Assembly: GCA_037039925.1 (NCBI GenBank)
Contig: JAXRKP010000413.1
Coordinates: 90,001-154,000, forward strand
DNA length: 64,000 bases
From: Doris montereyensis
Lineage: Eukaryota; Mollusca; Gastropoda; Nudibranchia; Dorididae
Direction of reading: 5' to 3'
A model generated the notes under the pieces. That model was not told where the DNA came from and did no database searches. It saw only the letters and a program-made list of their open reading frames with translations. This document shows, in pieces, positions 24,636 through 36,914 of this stretch. How positions within the stretch are numbered: the first letter of the stretch is position 1; every line of letters starts with the position of its first letter. A program made the position numbers and the translations under genes.

Positions 24636-24867
24636 TTAAGTAACAAAGTGTGAGACACTGAGAGTGATTTTTTATTTTGTTTGATTCTTTTTTTCTATTG
24701 CTTTATTTTCTTTCTTTGTTTTATTGATTTATTTATTGTTTTCTGAAAATACTTCAAAATTATTCCTTACATTGCAGTCTAGGGCATAATATGTCCTGTA
24801 ATTGTAGCTATATTGAGGAAAAACTTCATACTGATAATTATGCTTCTTTTTTACATCTAACTTATTA

Positions 24868-25619
24868 CAGTGGAACCTCTCAAATCGGGAATTGGGAAGA
24901 ATTCCCAGAGAACAGAATTGTTTCTATATTTTACCTCTCTAAACGGGAAATGTCCCCGGCTAATCGGGACAATTTTTGCGAGCTTGCATTGATTATCATC
25001 ACCATTTCCTCTAAATGTATTTATTCCAACACTCCCTTTTTATCCCAATTTGGTTTTTGTGTTAACAAAACATCAATTATTACACCTGCATTGGTGCTAC
25101 ACGTGTTATACATTGCATAATGTGTACATGATGTCGCAAGTGCCAGTTCGTGGACGACCATAAGCCAGACACATACCAGACATCCATTAAGAAGGTGTGA
25201 AAGCAGGTGTTGAGCCAGACCTTGCTCGTCCACCTAAAATACAGTGCAATGTTGACACGGGGCGGCACTTAGAAAATTGTGCACTGTCATAGTCTTTTAT
25301 TGCTCGCCTCATCCGTCAATTGCAAGTGTTTACATAAGAGGAGATTTAACTATCCACCATGCCTTCCTGATTACATGTCTTATCTATCTACCGTCCAACG
25401 AAGACCAATTGTGAGTGTGAGTGACATCTTTGATGAATGCCATCTTCGTTTTGATCAACTGATCATGTGGCTGCTTGTTTGTTTAATTCTGCATTTTACC
25501 ACTCACAGAAGGACTTAGTTACTTTAAACTGCTGAGGGGAAAACAAAATCCCTAGGTCCCCGGCACATCGAGACAATTTTACAATCCATCGAGACTTCCC
25601 GATTAGAGAGGTCCCACTG
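24868..25619 (+). mobile_element. non-autonomous inverted-repeat transposon (pogo/mariner-type MITE)
   Basis: It is bounded by CAGTGGAACCTCTCAAATCGGG and its inverse CCCGATTAGAGAGGTCCCACTG, with TA on both sides. Nearly the same length as the relative at 14139, with an inverted interior. It sits about 300 bases after the PDCD2 stop and may fall in its 3' UTR. Confidence 0.9.
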
Positions 25620-25924
25620 TACTAGTAATATTAGACTCAATAAAAAATTCTTCCCATGTCTGTGTAAAATTATATGTCTAGCCAAATCTAATTTTCAGAA
25701 ATTAGGTCTTCAGCTATGGAAGCTGAATTTTGTTAATCAAATATAAAACGGGGGAAAATTGAATATTACTTGTATAAAAGAATGAAAAGAAACTGAAGGT
25801 TCCAAAGCAATGTACATAATGTACTGGCAGCGATTTACGTAATGGGGTATTCTTAATAATGATAATCTGTTTTGATCATGCAGATATTATCTCACTATAA
25901 TGAGACTGATTTTCAAAATAGTTG

Positions 25925-26100
25925 ATATCTCTCCTCGTTTGTGGTTAGAAAGTTGGCCTTTTTTTTCTCTTTTTGCATTTGGGATTCTGATGACCTGGGT
26001 TTGAATCCTGGCAATGCTAGGTCTGCTGTTGTGTTCCTTGACATGCATTTACCAACTTGACCCAGGCGCATATGTGCACTAGCATCAACAGACATTGTAA
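25925..26100 (+). mobile_element. tRNA-derived SINE
   Basis: The head has GTGGTTAGAAAGTTGG and B box GGGTTTGAATCCTGGCA, then GTGTTCCTTGACATGCATTT and ACCCAGGCGCATATGTGC. A poly-T stretch interrupts the head. Confidence 0.65.
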
Positions 26101-26110
26101 TGATTGAGAT

Positions 26111-27727
26111 AAAGAGGTATTTATTAATTAAAATTAATCCCTTGCCTCCCCTACCATTCGTATATTACAGTTGTCTAATATTTAGTTTAAACTGTGCCAA
26201 ATTGTTTTTCCTCTATATTATTACACTGGTTAGGCCTATGTTTCTAATGTACATTTAAATCTCATTATACCTCCATTCTTGCTTACCACCAGCTTTTTAC
26301 CTTGTATGGATCTGACTATATAAAAGCAATGAAATAACTTGATATACAGCCATGTGCCAATGATTTGGCATTAACGTTCCTTAACAACTAGTAGATAGGA
26401 TGATTGTTCTTGTTTTTGACTGCTGGGATTTCAATGTGTTAGTACTGTTAGAGATGTTTTAATTACCCAGTAAATTATGATTAGTTTTATTTATCAAATC
26501 CTTTATTAATGAAATTCTAAAGAAAAGCCATTTGCTTATTTAGAGTCAATCCAATGTATGTTGTGTATAGATATACATGTATTAAATAGTTCTTCTGCCT
26601 ATTACATTTACTGTCTTTTGTTTGAACAATCCAAGAGAAACACTGTGGTGCATGGTGTAATTCAAATTTTGTCAAAAGGATTGACCTTTCTACCAATCAT
26701 TGCAAGAAAAGGTTTTCAATAAAAAGGTTGTAAAAAAGCATCTTTTAGTTAGGGTTGCTCTCTTCTTTTTTTTTTCCTTCATTCACAAGTGTCATGTCTT
26801 AATGAAAAAATGTCTATTTCAATATGTGGGTGGGATAAATTTGTGTGCAAGTGCAAGCTCATCCGTTTTCATTCATTGTTTTATTTTTATCAGCATGCAA
26901 CTGTAAGGGCCATACATGATTGTCTTATATCCTACATATATTTGAATCTGCTAAAAATAGGATCGAACATAGATCCAACGCGTTGGTCATGCCTTTATCA
27001 CACATGAAAGCCCTACCACATGGTCATACATGGCTCATATGGCCAACCTACACGGTCATAGTACTTGGTGTTTGCTATCGCATACATGCTGTGTGGGTTC
27101 ATCAATCACAGAGAGACAGAAAGGAAGAGGGGGGGAATAGACAGACAGGTAGAAAGACACAAAAAGAGAGCCACTACACACCATAAACACGTTAATTACA
27201 TACAAACTTAATACTTTATCATCAGTCAATGTGTATAAAGGGGAGATTATTCATGATTTTTTATTTAATTATTGAAATAAACTAAATTCTGCTCAGATTT
27301 TGGTTTAATTCAAGGTCACTCATTTTGAAAATGCCGTCAGCTTTTTTGGTGTGGCCACTCCCATTAAGTATGATGAAGATATAAACATTAAAAATACGAG
27401 AGACACTAGTTAAATATACGGAATCGGGTATGAGTAAAGCTAGAACCATGAATTTTTCACCCCATTCCTTGTTGGGACTTCCCAGAAAGTTATATCACCT
27501 TGAGTTTACTATTATCCATAAAATAAATGAATTTGTGATGTCATATCACAATGGCTATGATGACAACAATGGAGTGTTATCCACATGATTTTCAGGGCAT
27601 GATTTATTATTACTTTTATTTAACAGTAGTTAAAGGTTTTTTGTTTGCTTTGAAACTTTGCGTAATGTATTTAGGGTATCTGCTCCATCAAAATCTCAAA
27701 TTTATTTCTGGTTTGGTGAATTTAAAT
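26111..27727. other. intergenic, nothing recognised
   Basis: AT-rich flank between PDCD2 and the mariner fossil. No exon or named repeat can be supported. Confidence 0.5.
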
Positions 27728-28460
27728 GAGGTCGGCAATCCCTCACAGATGATGAGTGTAAAGGCCTTACGTGCTGTTACTGAAAAGTCAGTGTCTGCCA
27801 CATAAGCTCTGATTGAGAATAATGCACGAATAACCTATCATGAGAGACCATTCCTTTGGCATTTCATCACCTAGTGTCTGGAGGATACTGCACGAATGTC
27901 TATGTGTCCACAAATTGTCAGCTCGATGGGTGCCACTCACATCAACTCACAATGAACAAAAACAACCAAGGGATCAATTTCGCTCCACAATGCTTTAACA
28001 ATTTGACGTGCGGTCGATCTTAAATCATTGAAAACATCGTGACTGGTGATAAAACATGAGTGTAAATATGTATTGTATTATTCTGAAACGAAGCACCAAT
28101 CTAGAGTATGACTCTTTTCCTGGTGAGACCCCTTCTCTAAAGTTCAAAAGATCCCGAAGGTTGAAAAGCAAATAATGGCCAGTTTTTTCAGCTCAATAGA
28201 CCACATAGCGACCCCTGCAAGACAGATGCACGGTCATCTCAGATTGATATTTAAACCACTGCACACCAACAGTTTTACAAAAGGGGAGACAAAGCCGTCC
28301 AAAGACAGGCACAAGGGGCTTGTTATGGCACCATGACATCGCAAGTGCTCACACAGCCATAGTGATGGCACAGTCCTCAAACTAAAACAACATTCAAATC
28401 TTACCCATCCACCATATTTTCCTGACCTGAAGGCTGTTGATTAGTGCTTTGGTGGAATTT
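27728..28460 (+). pseudogene. mariner-family transposase fossil
   Basis: Pieces in shifting frames appear in transposase order. They are: ALRAVTEKSVSAT then ALIENNARITYHER (27762-27850), an ARWVPLT-type piece with QKQPRDQF (about 27920-27990), and IVTGDKT (about 28038, first catalytic Asp of the TGDETW box). Then come HDIASAHTAIVMAQ (about 28333, the HDNAPAHT box) and HPPYFPDLKAVD (about 28408, the YSPDLAPSDY box with the third Asp). The spacing of the last two fits the D,D34D mariner type. Many stops and shifts, so long dead. Confidence 0.8.
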
Positions 28461-31152
28461 GTTCCTCATTTGTTCACTTTGTGTACTATTACTACATGTC
28501 TGCATTCTCTTGTCTGTGTCTTATCATTTTCCTTTTTTTCTTTGACTTTGAGATGACAGTTTGTAGTTGTACCGTTTAACTTTATTAATTAAAACCTGGG
28601 GGACTTGCCCTCATACTTCTCTTGTGTGGCGGTGAAAATACTCCAGAATGACTCACATGTGTTCAGTACAATAACAAGTTGCAATAAGATGGCACTGAAA
28701 ATCCAGGACACATTTAAGAAGAATGAAATATGCCATTTGATTTTAATGAGTTGGAAGGCCTCTCAATGTTGTTTACAGTAGCACTGTAGTGTGTAATGTG
28801 CATTTGCCGTAGCATTTTGTCAATCTGAGGGGCTGTTGGTAAAATGCTCTTTCTTTTCTCTTAACACAAGGTGATTCAAATTCATGTTGACTCACAGTCA
28901 AACAATGTTCAACTCACTAAAACCAAATGGTGCTATTCCTTCTTAATAATAATAATGATAATATGTTCTGGATGTTTAGTGTTATATACATAACCTGTAA
29001 TCTTGCACATTTTTCACTGCACAAACACGTAGATCTATAGATTATTTAAAACAACGAATATAAAAAATGCAAGTCTGAATTTGTTTGTCAAACATCAAAC
29101 ATTTATTGCTTATAATATAGGATATGAAGGATTTAAACAATTCAACTGAATGGCAAAGTTTAAACATTAGTCATCAGCAAACCTAAGCGTAAAATATTCT
29201 AACAGAGAACATAAGATATCTAATTGGTCTCCTTTGGAAGTCAAAATAATTTAAAAAACAATTTGTACATTTTAAAACAAGTATTTACATATTTTATACT
29301 ATATACAATTAACACAAATATCAAATGATAATGAAATTTGTATAAACTTAATGAAAATAATTTATTTACAAGGCAATTTTAAAGATTTGCAGTCGTAAGA
29401 CTCATCTTAACTCTGGTTGAATTATCAATGTGAACATCTAATAGATGAGTAAGGATATCTTCAAGAATTTCATGAAAGTAAATTCTTTGAGAGACAGTGT
29501 ACTTAATAATAATAACAACCATTGCAAATTACATGTATTTGTAGTTAAGGTTTAAGACAAATTTTAACTCTGATGGAATCACCAATGTTATATTTGAAAG
29601 ATGAGGTTTTTTTTCCGGAAATAATTCCAAGCAAAAAGTTCATGATGATGAAATGATAATAATAAGATGTTATCTTCACCATGTTATCAAGGCATTGACC
29701 AACAGAATCGGGTTCCTCTTTATGGAGCACCATTTTTTGTTGAAGGCTCAGGGCCTTTCACAGTCATTTACCGTAATAGTAACAGGTTATGAAATGTTGA
29801 TGTAATGAAACGTTCCTTTGCAATATTTTACAGGCAATACCATTATTCAGAAATTTTCCGATTACTTCACATATTATAATTATATGATAATGATATGTTT
29901 TTCAAAACACTTCTTTCATTTATTTTTTTATTTAAACAAATGTGTACATTAGTTCACATCCCTATTTACATGGGATAATAGTTAGAATTGCCACAGAAAT
30001 TGAAAAACATTTCTTTTCTTATTTGCTCTTTTTTGTACATTCAATACCTTTATTATAAAGAGGCATTATATGTATGCACAAATAAAATCAGAAAAAGTTG
30101 CTTTTTTTTTTATTTGTAGTTTTTCTATTCCTGTGTAAAGAATTCTGGACTTCCGGTGTTTCACTTGTTTCCAATTGCTTCGTCTTGGGAGCTTTCACTT
30201 TCGCCTTTGGTTCCTTTTACTTTTTTTTTTTTATTCATTTGAAGGTACAAAGTTTCCCTGAAGAAAGAAACATGAAATTTTTCATGAAATAGGACAGCTT
30301 ACTTCCAATTTATCAATATTTGATCAATTTAAGACTATTTACTCTGATATTGAGTTACAGAGATTTAACTTCCCCACTTGTCAATATTTAAAATGAATAT
30401 TGGATATACAGTGTATTCTTATTGAAGACTTTGATTAAACTGCTTTGGGAGTGAACAATTAAATGAGGTGTAGGCTCATCACATATGTATCTCAATCTCA
30501 TGGATTCTAGTGAAGTGCTGTGGTTTTAGAAATACAGCCAGATCTGGACACAAGAATTAGGTTGTGAGCTCAAGTCAAGGCCTAGCCCTGTGTGCATAAG
30601 CTGCATACTGTAGGCAGTTTCACCCAATACTTGGCTAATACATTGCACATTATTTCATACTTGCCATCCTCACTTTTCTTGTCTTCTTTTTGTCTATTCC
30701 TCATGTCTCCTTTCTATAACAACACCTCTCTCCTCTTTCTTCTATTGTTCTCTGTACTTCTCTTTTATCTTCTCTTCTCTTTTTCACTTAGTAAATGCCT
30801 TTTTTCGAATTCCCTCAAATATTAATTCTGCCTCTATATTACTCTCCTTTTTTGTTGGTTTCTTCAAACTCTCACTTCTCTGCTCTACTCCCCTTCACTT
30901 TGGGTTCTTTTTTCTGACCTCACACGTTGTGATGTTTGTTCTTCTGTAGTACGTCCCTATTCGTTTGCAGTCTGAAGAAGGGTTCACCTGGAGCATCACA
31001 TGTTTGATCTGGTTTCATTTTGTGCATTTGGCATTGTCAGTGTTTGCCATTCATTACAATACATATATATGAGTTACTTGATTACTCTACGAGTATTGAG
31101 AATAAGACCCACCTTCATTTTTGCAAGTCATCCATGTTCTTGTCTGCATCAT
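28461..31152. other. downstream flank of GADD45-like gene 1, no exon seen
   Basis: This should hold the 3' UTR of the minus-strand gene ending at 31153. Read on the minus strand, an AATAAA near 30050 is one possible polyadenylation signal, uncertain. A T/C-rich stretch lies at 30660-30900. Two weakly similar ~60-base pieces at 29393 and 29552 may be an old duplication. Confidence 0.4.
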
Positions 31153-34100
31153 TCATGCAGGAAGATCAACAACTGGCACAGCTTTTCCTTGTGCCATCAT
31201 GTCTTTGTAAAAATGAATTAGAGTTTTGTCTTCTCTTGTAGCTCCTTTAGTAGAATGCTGCGCAGTAGAGGAAATTCATACAGTTGAATTATAAAACAAT
31301 TCCATCCATGGAGATATTATTATTAAAATAAAATGACATGTATTATTATCAGCATCATTACTACTACCACTACTAACTGTTACTACTACCACAGATTGTC
31401 TATAATCTTCTTCTTCAACTACTAATACTACTACAACCACTACTGTTCTTGTTGTTATTATCATTATTGCTAGTAATACTAATTGGTAATAGTATTATTG
31501 CTTTTATATACAGTAGTGACTGCCTAAATGCCTGTTTCGCCTAAATGCCCGGGATCTCAGTGAAAACAATTTTTTCCCATATAAATTGCCCCTCTAAATG
31601 CCTGTTTCACGACCACAATTTTTGCCCAAATGCCCCGTGTCAATGGCAACCGCAGGTATCATTTTCTCCAAGCTATCATAAAATACGTCTGTAATTGTAA
31701 TTGATTAAATAATAATTTTTTTGTATCATACATCACTAATATGGCTTATGCCTGTCAACAATGTGCCATGCATTGCAACCACCCTTTCCTGCCTATCCAT
31801 TGTAATGTAATAAAATATGACCAATTTTCTCTTCTTAACTCCACCCACTGTACAGCACAGCTTTTGTTCCATTGGATTACTGGTTTGTTACCGGGCAATT
31901 AGACTTGAAATCTTTCAGACTCCACCCACTGCTCTTTCTTGATGCCGTAAGTTGCATGCAATCATCTTGCATTTTTAATAGACCGGGCATGCATCGCGGT
32001 CAAGGGAAAAGCTGTGATTAGTTTTATTACTTCCTGTCTCGCATTGGCTGTATCCATTGTGCCTTCGGGTCATCATGGCGAGCGATGGTCAACCCGCCTG
32101 TGGGCTCAACACCTCAGTGCTAAATGGTTTCCAGGAGTCCCTATTTCTCACATTAAATGTTTCATAAATGTTGAATTTCTACACCATACTCAATGAACTC
32201 CCATGGTGATCACCATCCCCCATCCTTCTTCTTCAATCTCTCTGCCAGCAGATCCAGCGGATTGTCTCTATGAATTGCATAGTCTTTTACAGACTCTCCA
32301 TAGGGCCGTATAGCTTTTCTTCCAGAGGTGCCTCTCCCGGCCATATCGCTGTTCTCTCTCATGTGTGGAGCGGACACTGCTGGAGAATATGTGTCCTAAG
32401 TCTAAATAGTGTGACATGGGACTTTCTGTTGGTGTATGGGATCTTTGGGGTTATAGCTGCTATGATTTTCTCCCCATTGATTGCAGACAGCTGCCTTGAT
32501 GATTGCCTTCTCTTCCTCGAAGGTTAATGGCAGACTCCTGGGGCATACTCGAACCTTATTTTGCGAGTTCATCTGCACGCTCATTCCTATCAATCTGGCA
32601 GTGTCCAGGTATCCATTGTAATATGGTGCATTGTGTTGACTGACACAACTGTTGAAGGAGTTGTGAAAGATGATTTAACTGACTTTCATTGGTTGTTTTT
32701 AGTGCCTATAGTACGGATTTGGCATCCGTGAAAAGACTACCCTTTGTGAGATGTCAACTTTGTCTAACAGTAGTCTTGTGGCTTCCTCAATAGCAACTAC
32801 TTTTGCTTTATAGTTTGTGCAAATATATCCTGATGCAATAGATTGTTTAGTTTGATTTCCATCTGGCCAGACTATTAAAATTCCACAGCCTCCATCATTG
32901 ATTGCATCTTTGGCAAATTAATCAGTGTATAGTCTAATCCATTCTTGTGGGGTATAGAGCTCTGTAATGCCTTTGATTGCTTTGTGTTTGATGATCTCTG
33001 ATGATTCTTACATTTTGGTTGTTATTCCTTCTATGGTATCTCGATTTTCTGGGTGCGGACGATACTCCCAAGCTGGATATGCAGTAAACATTTTTAGAGG
33101 TTCTTCATCTATCCATGGGATTGATAATTCTTCCGTCAGTATCATTATTACTATTATTACTACTATTGATAAATAAAATAGTAGTTTTGGTTAGTAACAG
33201 AAGAAGTATATAACAGTATTATTGGTTGTAGTGGCCGTAGTAAATGAAGACGTAAATTCAAATTGATTATATGAAGATGGGATGAGCTCACCTGTATAAG
33301 AAAACATTTCAAGTCATTGACGTCCCCCTTCAGGTCACAGTGCCTGTCTTTTGCAGCAATTTTTGTAATCAAATGCTGGATGCTTTGGTGGTTCTTTAAC
33401 TGAATAACAGGGATCCCTCTTTCATGGCAGAAGGCTTGGATCAATGTATGATGTATCTGTACACTGACTTGATTGCAGTGATCTGGCAGTACACATAACA
33501 TGATTGTTGATGTTTCACTGTAAAGGAAAAAAATATACTTATTTTATTTTTTTATAAAACCAAGGTTTCAAATTATGTTCTTTGTCTTGCATTCATTTCA
33601 AGGGGGAAAAACTTTACCTCGCAAACGTTCATAAGTAATGATCAAATGGTTACCTCCCTTGGGAGTTTAAACTTAAATTCTTCTATCAGGTCTCTCCAAC
33701 TCCGAATTACGAATGCTAACCTTGGTTTCATTGGAATTTACCCCATTCACCAATGCGGTGATCTCAGTATGAATTTGCAGGGAACGCATGATGAAAAATA
33801 TTTATATGAAAGAAAGAGAGGACCTACCAGCAACTCCTACCCACCTTTACATAAGGCGAAACATGCAGAATTGTGCACTTATTTTAATCATTTATATAGA
33901 TCTATAACCAGTTAAGATAAAGCTTCATTATGCAAGATCTACATACCTTTTCAGAAGTTGCGCACATGGAGTTATGCCACAAAACAGTCTACCTGTCCTT
34001 ATGGCTTGTTTCAGACTTATCACGAGGTATAAGCAGCCGTTTTCAGCTTTCTGCAAGAAAAAAAACACACCCTCATTTGCAAATTACTATTTCATGTACT

Positions 34101-34614
34101 TTTTGTTATTATTACATCTGTATCACAATAAAATAGATTTAGATCGTCGTCATTTTTTTCGTTAAATGTCTGTTGAGCACAGGTAGTTGCATTCTATTAA
34201 GAAAACAAAGTGCATCTTAGAAAGTAAACGTACGTGCGTCGTTTAACTCTTAGACTTTGTATTGTATTGTCGTGTTTTCATGCCAGTTTCATGAAAACAA
34301 CCTCGGATCAGATTTGTTGCCACTTCACATTTAGTTCCATCTTCAATTTCATTTTTGAGGTAGATTTGTGTTGTTTATAATTAAAGTTGTTTTTAATATT
34401 TTGTGGTTGCTACATTTTACCACTGATGCAATGCGTCGTTGTGCTGACGTATGCAAATTGAAAATATTTCATTAGTGGAAACAAATCTTATCCGGTACGT
34501 TGTAATAGTTGTATACCGGTATTTTAACCAAGGAAAAAGTTATTAAAATACAATTTTAAATGCATACCTTTTATCTGTACTGCTTTCGTCGTCCATTTTA
34601 TCGTACAGTGTCAT
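31153..34614 (-). CDS. GADD45-family protein, copy 1
   Basis: GADD45 proteins are small acidic nuclear stress sensors of the L7Ae fold that activate MTK1/MEKK4 and support DNA repair and demethylation. Four exons: 34568-34614 (MTLYDKMDDESSTDK), 33947-34050 (LKQAIRTGRLFCGI, CAQLLK), 33292-33517 (IMLCVLPDHCNQ, IHHTLIQAFCHERGIPVIQL, DLKCFLIQ) and 31153-31257 (LIHFYKDMM, AVPVVDLPA stop). Vertebrate GADD45 reads LCLLAADE, IHFTLIQAFCCEN and WVPVINLPER at the same places, and the four-exon layout is the same. Donors GTATGC, GTATGT and GTGAGC; acceptors TTGCAG, TTACAG and GCGCAG. Corrected length is 160 residues, the family norm. One base is missing in exon 2 near 34024-34028 (CC run), which breaks the frame. 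The last intron holds a repeat and a dead LINE. Confidence 0.87.
31513..32053 (+). mobile_element. dispersed repeat, copy 1 (probable non-autonomous DNA transposon)
   Basis: It is the inverse of 51153-51665. Shared blocks are CATGCATTGCAACCACC, GTTACCGGGCAATT, TAAGTTGCATGCAATCATC, GGGCATGCATCGCGGTCAAGGG and GCATTGGCTGTATCC. It starts TACAGTAGTGACTGCCTAAATG. The far boundary is uncertain. Located in the last intron of GADD45 copy 1. Confidence 0.7.
32270..33150 (-). pseudogene. LINE fossil: RNase H domain and C-terminus
   Basis: On the minus strand I read PWIDEEPLKMFTAYPAWEYR, then WIRLYTD (catalytic Asp), GGCGILIVWPDG, NYKAKVVAIEEAT (catalytic Glu) and DAKSVL (Asp). Then come ILQWIPGHCQIDRNERADEL (the H-N-D end of RNase H) and SHVTLFRLRTH. 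This order is the 3' half of I/Jockey-type elements that carry RNase H. At least five stops or shifts, so dead. Confidence 0.82.
33736..33830. repeat. dispersed repeat, copy 1
   Basis: ACCCCATTCACC, TGATCTCAG-TGAATT and GAAAGA-GGACCTACCAGCAAC are shared with 54178-54253. The CACC-GGTGATCTCAGGGTG core also appears near 8475-8500. Confidence 0.65.
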
Positions 34615-34760
34615 TTTGATTAAGAAAACTGTAGTTGCTGCAAGAAAAACAGTTTTATGATTTCGATCTCAAGCGTAAACGAGTTTACCCCCCTGCATGG
34701 TGGGATGCGATATAGGAATGACGACAGTCAGCAGGAAGGCGAACTTGATTGCACCATCTT

Positions 34761-34839
34761 CTATTTTAAGCTACTGAGTAAAGAGCGTGTTGTCATTGGT
34801 CACAATGTTTGAGAAAACTAAGAGATGCGTTTTCATTGG
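34761..34839 (-). promoter_or_regulatory. possible promoter of GADD45 copy 1
   Basis: On the minus strand two CCAAT boxes (34835-34839 and 34795-34799) stand 40 bases apart. A TATA-like CTTAAAATAG follows at 34761-34770, about 150 bases before the start codon. Confidence 0.45.
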
Positions 34840-35503
34840 CTAAAGGTTAACCATGCCTTTCTTTCTAAGCCAACCATTCAATCATCTCACGGTTTTCCCC
34901 AATAATGATGAAAATGCCTGCTAAATACATTAAAAGTTTTCCTTCATCATTTTTCTTTATCTTTGTTGGGTTTTTTGTTTTTGCGTCAAACAGTTATCAC
35001 ACTGCATCGATGAGTTTTAAATGTAAAGAATAAATTGATCACTGCCTCGACCAATTTTCTTTCTTCACTACCATTATCATACTTTCTAGATGTATGTTTT
35101 GATTATTGTTTGCATGCATGTGTAGCGCATACATGTATTTGTTTTGGGGTTTTCTGTGTTTCTGTTTTTATTTTTATTTCCTTTTTATTTTTATTTTTTT
35201 TTGTTATGTGTTTGTTGTGTTGATTTCGTTGGGTTTTTTGTGGGGAGTGTGGTAATTTCCATGTTAATAGTCTTTCCTCTCTATTCCTTTCGGTTGGTTT
35301 TTATTCTATTTTATTGAGCCACTGAACGTTGCATTCTCTCTTTCACTCAATAGTATGAGGCTATTCTTAAAAATATCGACACAGAATTTGGCTTTCCCAA
35401 TATTGTATGAAATATGCAATGGGATAAACATTAAAGATCACGAGTGCATCTTACTTTCTTACTCCTTCTAATACTTCTATGAAAACAAGACTTTCAGTTA
35501 AGC

Positions 35504-35696
35504 CCACTACTACCACTATTACCACTACTACTACCACTACTACTACTATTACTACTACTACTAGCCTACTACTACTAGCCTACTACTAATACAAATGCAT
35601 GCATTACAGTAGTAGTAGTGGTGGTGGTGGTGGTGGTAGTAGTAGTGGCAGCAGAAGCAACAGGCTAGTAGTAATAGGAGAAGTAGTAGTGTACAT

Positions 35697-35741
<45 letters not shown>

Positions 35742-35943
35742 AAGGTAATGACATAAGATAATATGAAAACCTCATAGAACAAAGACGAGACAAATAAAGG
35801 AATAGACAGGAAAAAGAATCCTGGCCACCATGAGGATCGATCCCATGGTGACCAAGATTTTTGTCTGTCTATTCCTTGTATTTGCATCGTCTTTGTTCCT
35901 ATGGAGCTTTCGACATGCCCCTGCCTCACTGTTTGTCTTTACC

Positions 35944-35993
<50 letters not shown>

Positions 35994-36082
35994 ATAGTAG
36001 TAGTAGTGGTGATGGTGGTAGTGGTAGCAGTAGTAGTAGTAGTAGTAGTAATAGTAGTAGTGGTGATGGTGGTAGTGGTAGC

Positions 36083-36125
<43 letters not shown>

Positions 36126-36134
36126 ATAGTAGTA
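35504..36134. repeat. (ACT)n then (AGT)n strand-switching microsatellite cluster
   Basis: ACT triplets (35504-35590) flip to AGT triplets (35610-35742), and AGT resumes at 35945-36134. In the last block a 54-bp motif with TGGTGATGGTGGTAGTGGTA occurs at 36007 and 36061. Long Ser, Val and Tyr frames here are repeat products. Confidence 0.93.
35770..35906. repeat. 137-bp foldback (long imperfect palindrome)
   Basis: The left arm CATAGAACAAAGACGAG ... GGAATAGACAGG ... TGGCCACCATG pairs with the right arm CATGGTGACCA ... TGTCTATTCC ... CGTCTTTGTTCCTATG around the centre ATCGAT (35837-35842). Each arm is about 60 bases, and almost no loop remains. It could be a foldback MITE or a hairpin RNA source. 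It is placed exactly between two AGT arrays. Confidence 0.85.
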
Positions 36135-36135
36135 A

Positions 36136-36914
36136 ATGGGGAAATACGAAATTGAATTTAAAAGGCCTAATAGGTAGAACAGAGACAATACAAAGACAGA
36201 AAATTTTCGGGCAAAATCACCCTTCCTCAGTCCCACAGTGACGATACAAGACTACTTTAGTGGTTGTGACATTTATGGAGCCAAAAAAGGTGGCCAGTCA
36301 TGTGATGACCCATCACATAAATTCCATGAGTAAGCCTCATATCAATAGAAACCAAAGGTATTATTCAGTAATGAAATATAAGAAAGTGAAAAAGAAAACA
36401 CTCTTATACATGTACTTGCAATTGTAATATAGGGGATTGAAGTTTAAAATAAAAAGAAAGTAGACAACCTGATAAGAGTATGGAAGAACATGATCGTCAG
36501 GACACTTAATGAATGAAGTTTAAAATCATGTGTAAGTTCTGTGGTTGTATCACAGTTGTTGATTCCATAACTTCTTTCCTCTTCTAACACATGTACTACC
36601 ACTACTAGTACCTTCAACTACCACAAACTCTCTTATTCTTCTTAGAGTTCGTGAGGTGACTTGTTATTAATCGTATTTTTCGACACAAGTGCCATGGATT
36701 TATATTTTCCCAATTTAGATTTACTAGTTCTAGGTTGTGCCTGCTGCGCGGTTGTTTACTTTGATCTAACTGTCGTCTGTGAATGGAGTTAATGTGATTT
36801 CTTAGTTTTGTTGTGTCTTTACAGACATGTGTTATTTGAACAAATATTACCTTCATCTTCAAGTTTCTTCTGTTTTTATTTAAATCTAAATCAATATTGC
36901 CTTTTTTTGGGAAG
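36136..36914. other. no gene recognised
   Basis: A minus-strand open frame at 36614-36862 (TKLRNHINSIHRRQL ...) faintly recalls the GIY-YIG tail of Penelope-like elements, but too weakly to call. Confidence 0.35.

Noticed and set aside
30940..30990. TCTGAAGAAGGGTTCACC, like the 3' end of some invertebrate retroelements
   Set aside because: Too short to support a feature without a body.
35861..36241. Poly-Ser and poly-Val proteins
   Set aside because: Readings of the AGT array. The inverted arrangement is reported as a repeat instead.
36614..36862. Possible Penelope-like GIY-YIG remnant (TKLRNHINSIHRRQL)
   Set aside because: Similarity is too short and the GIY and YIG motifs are not visible.
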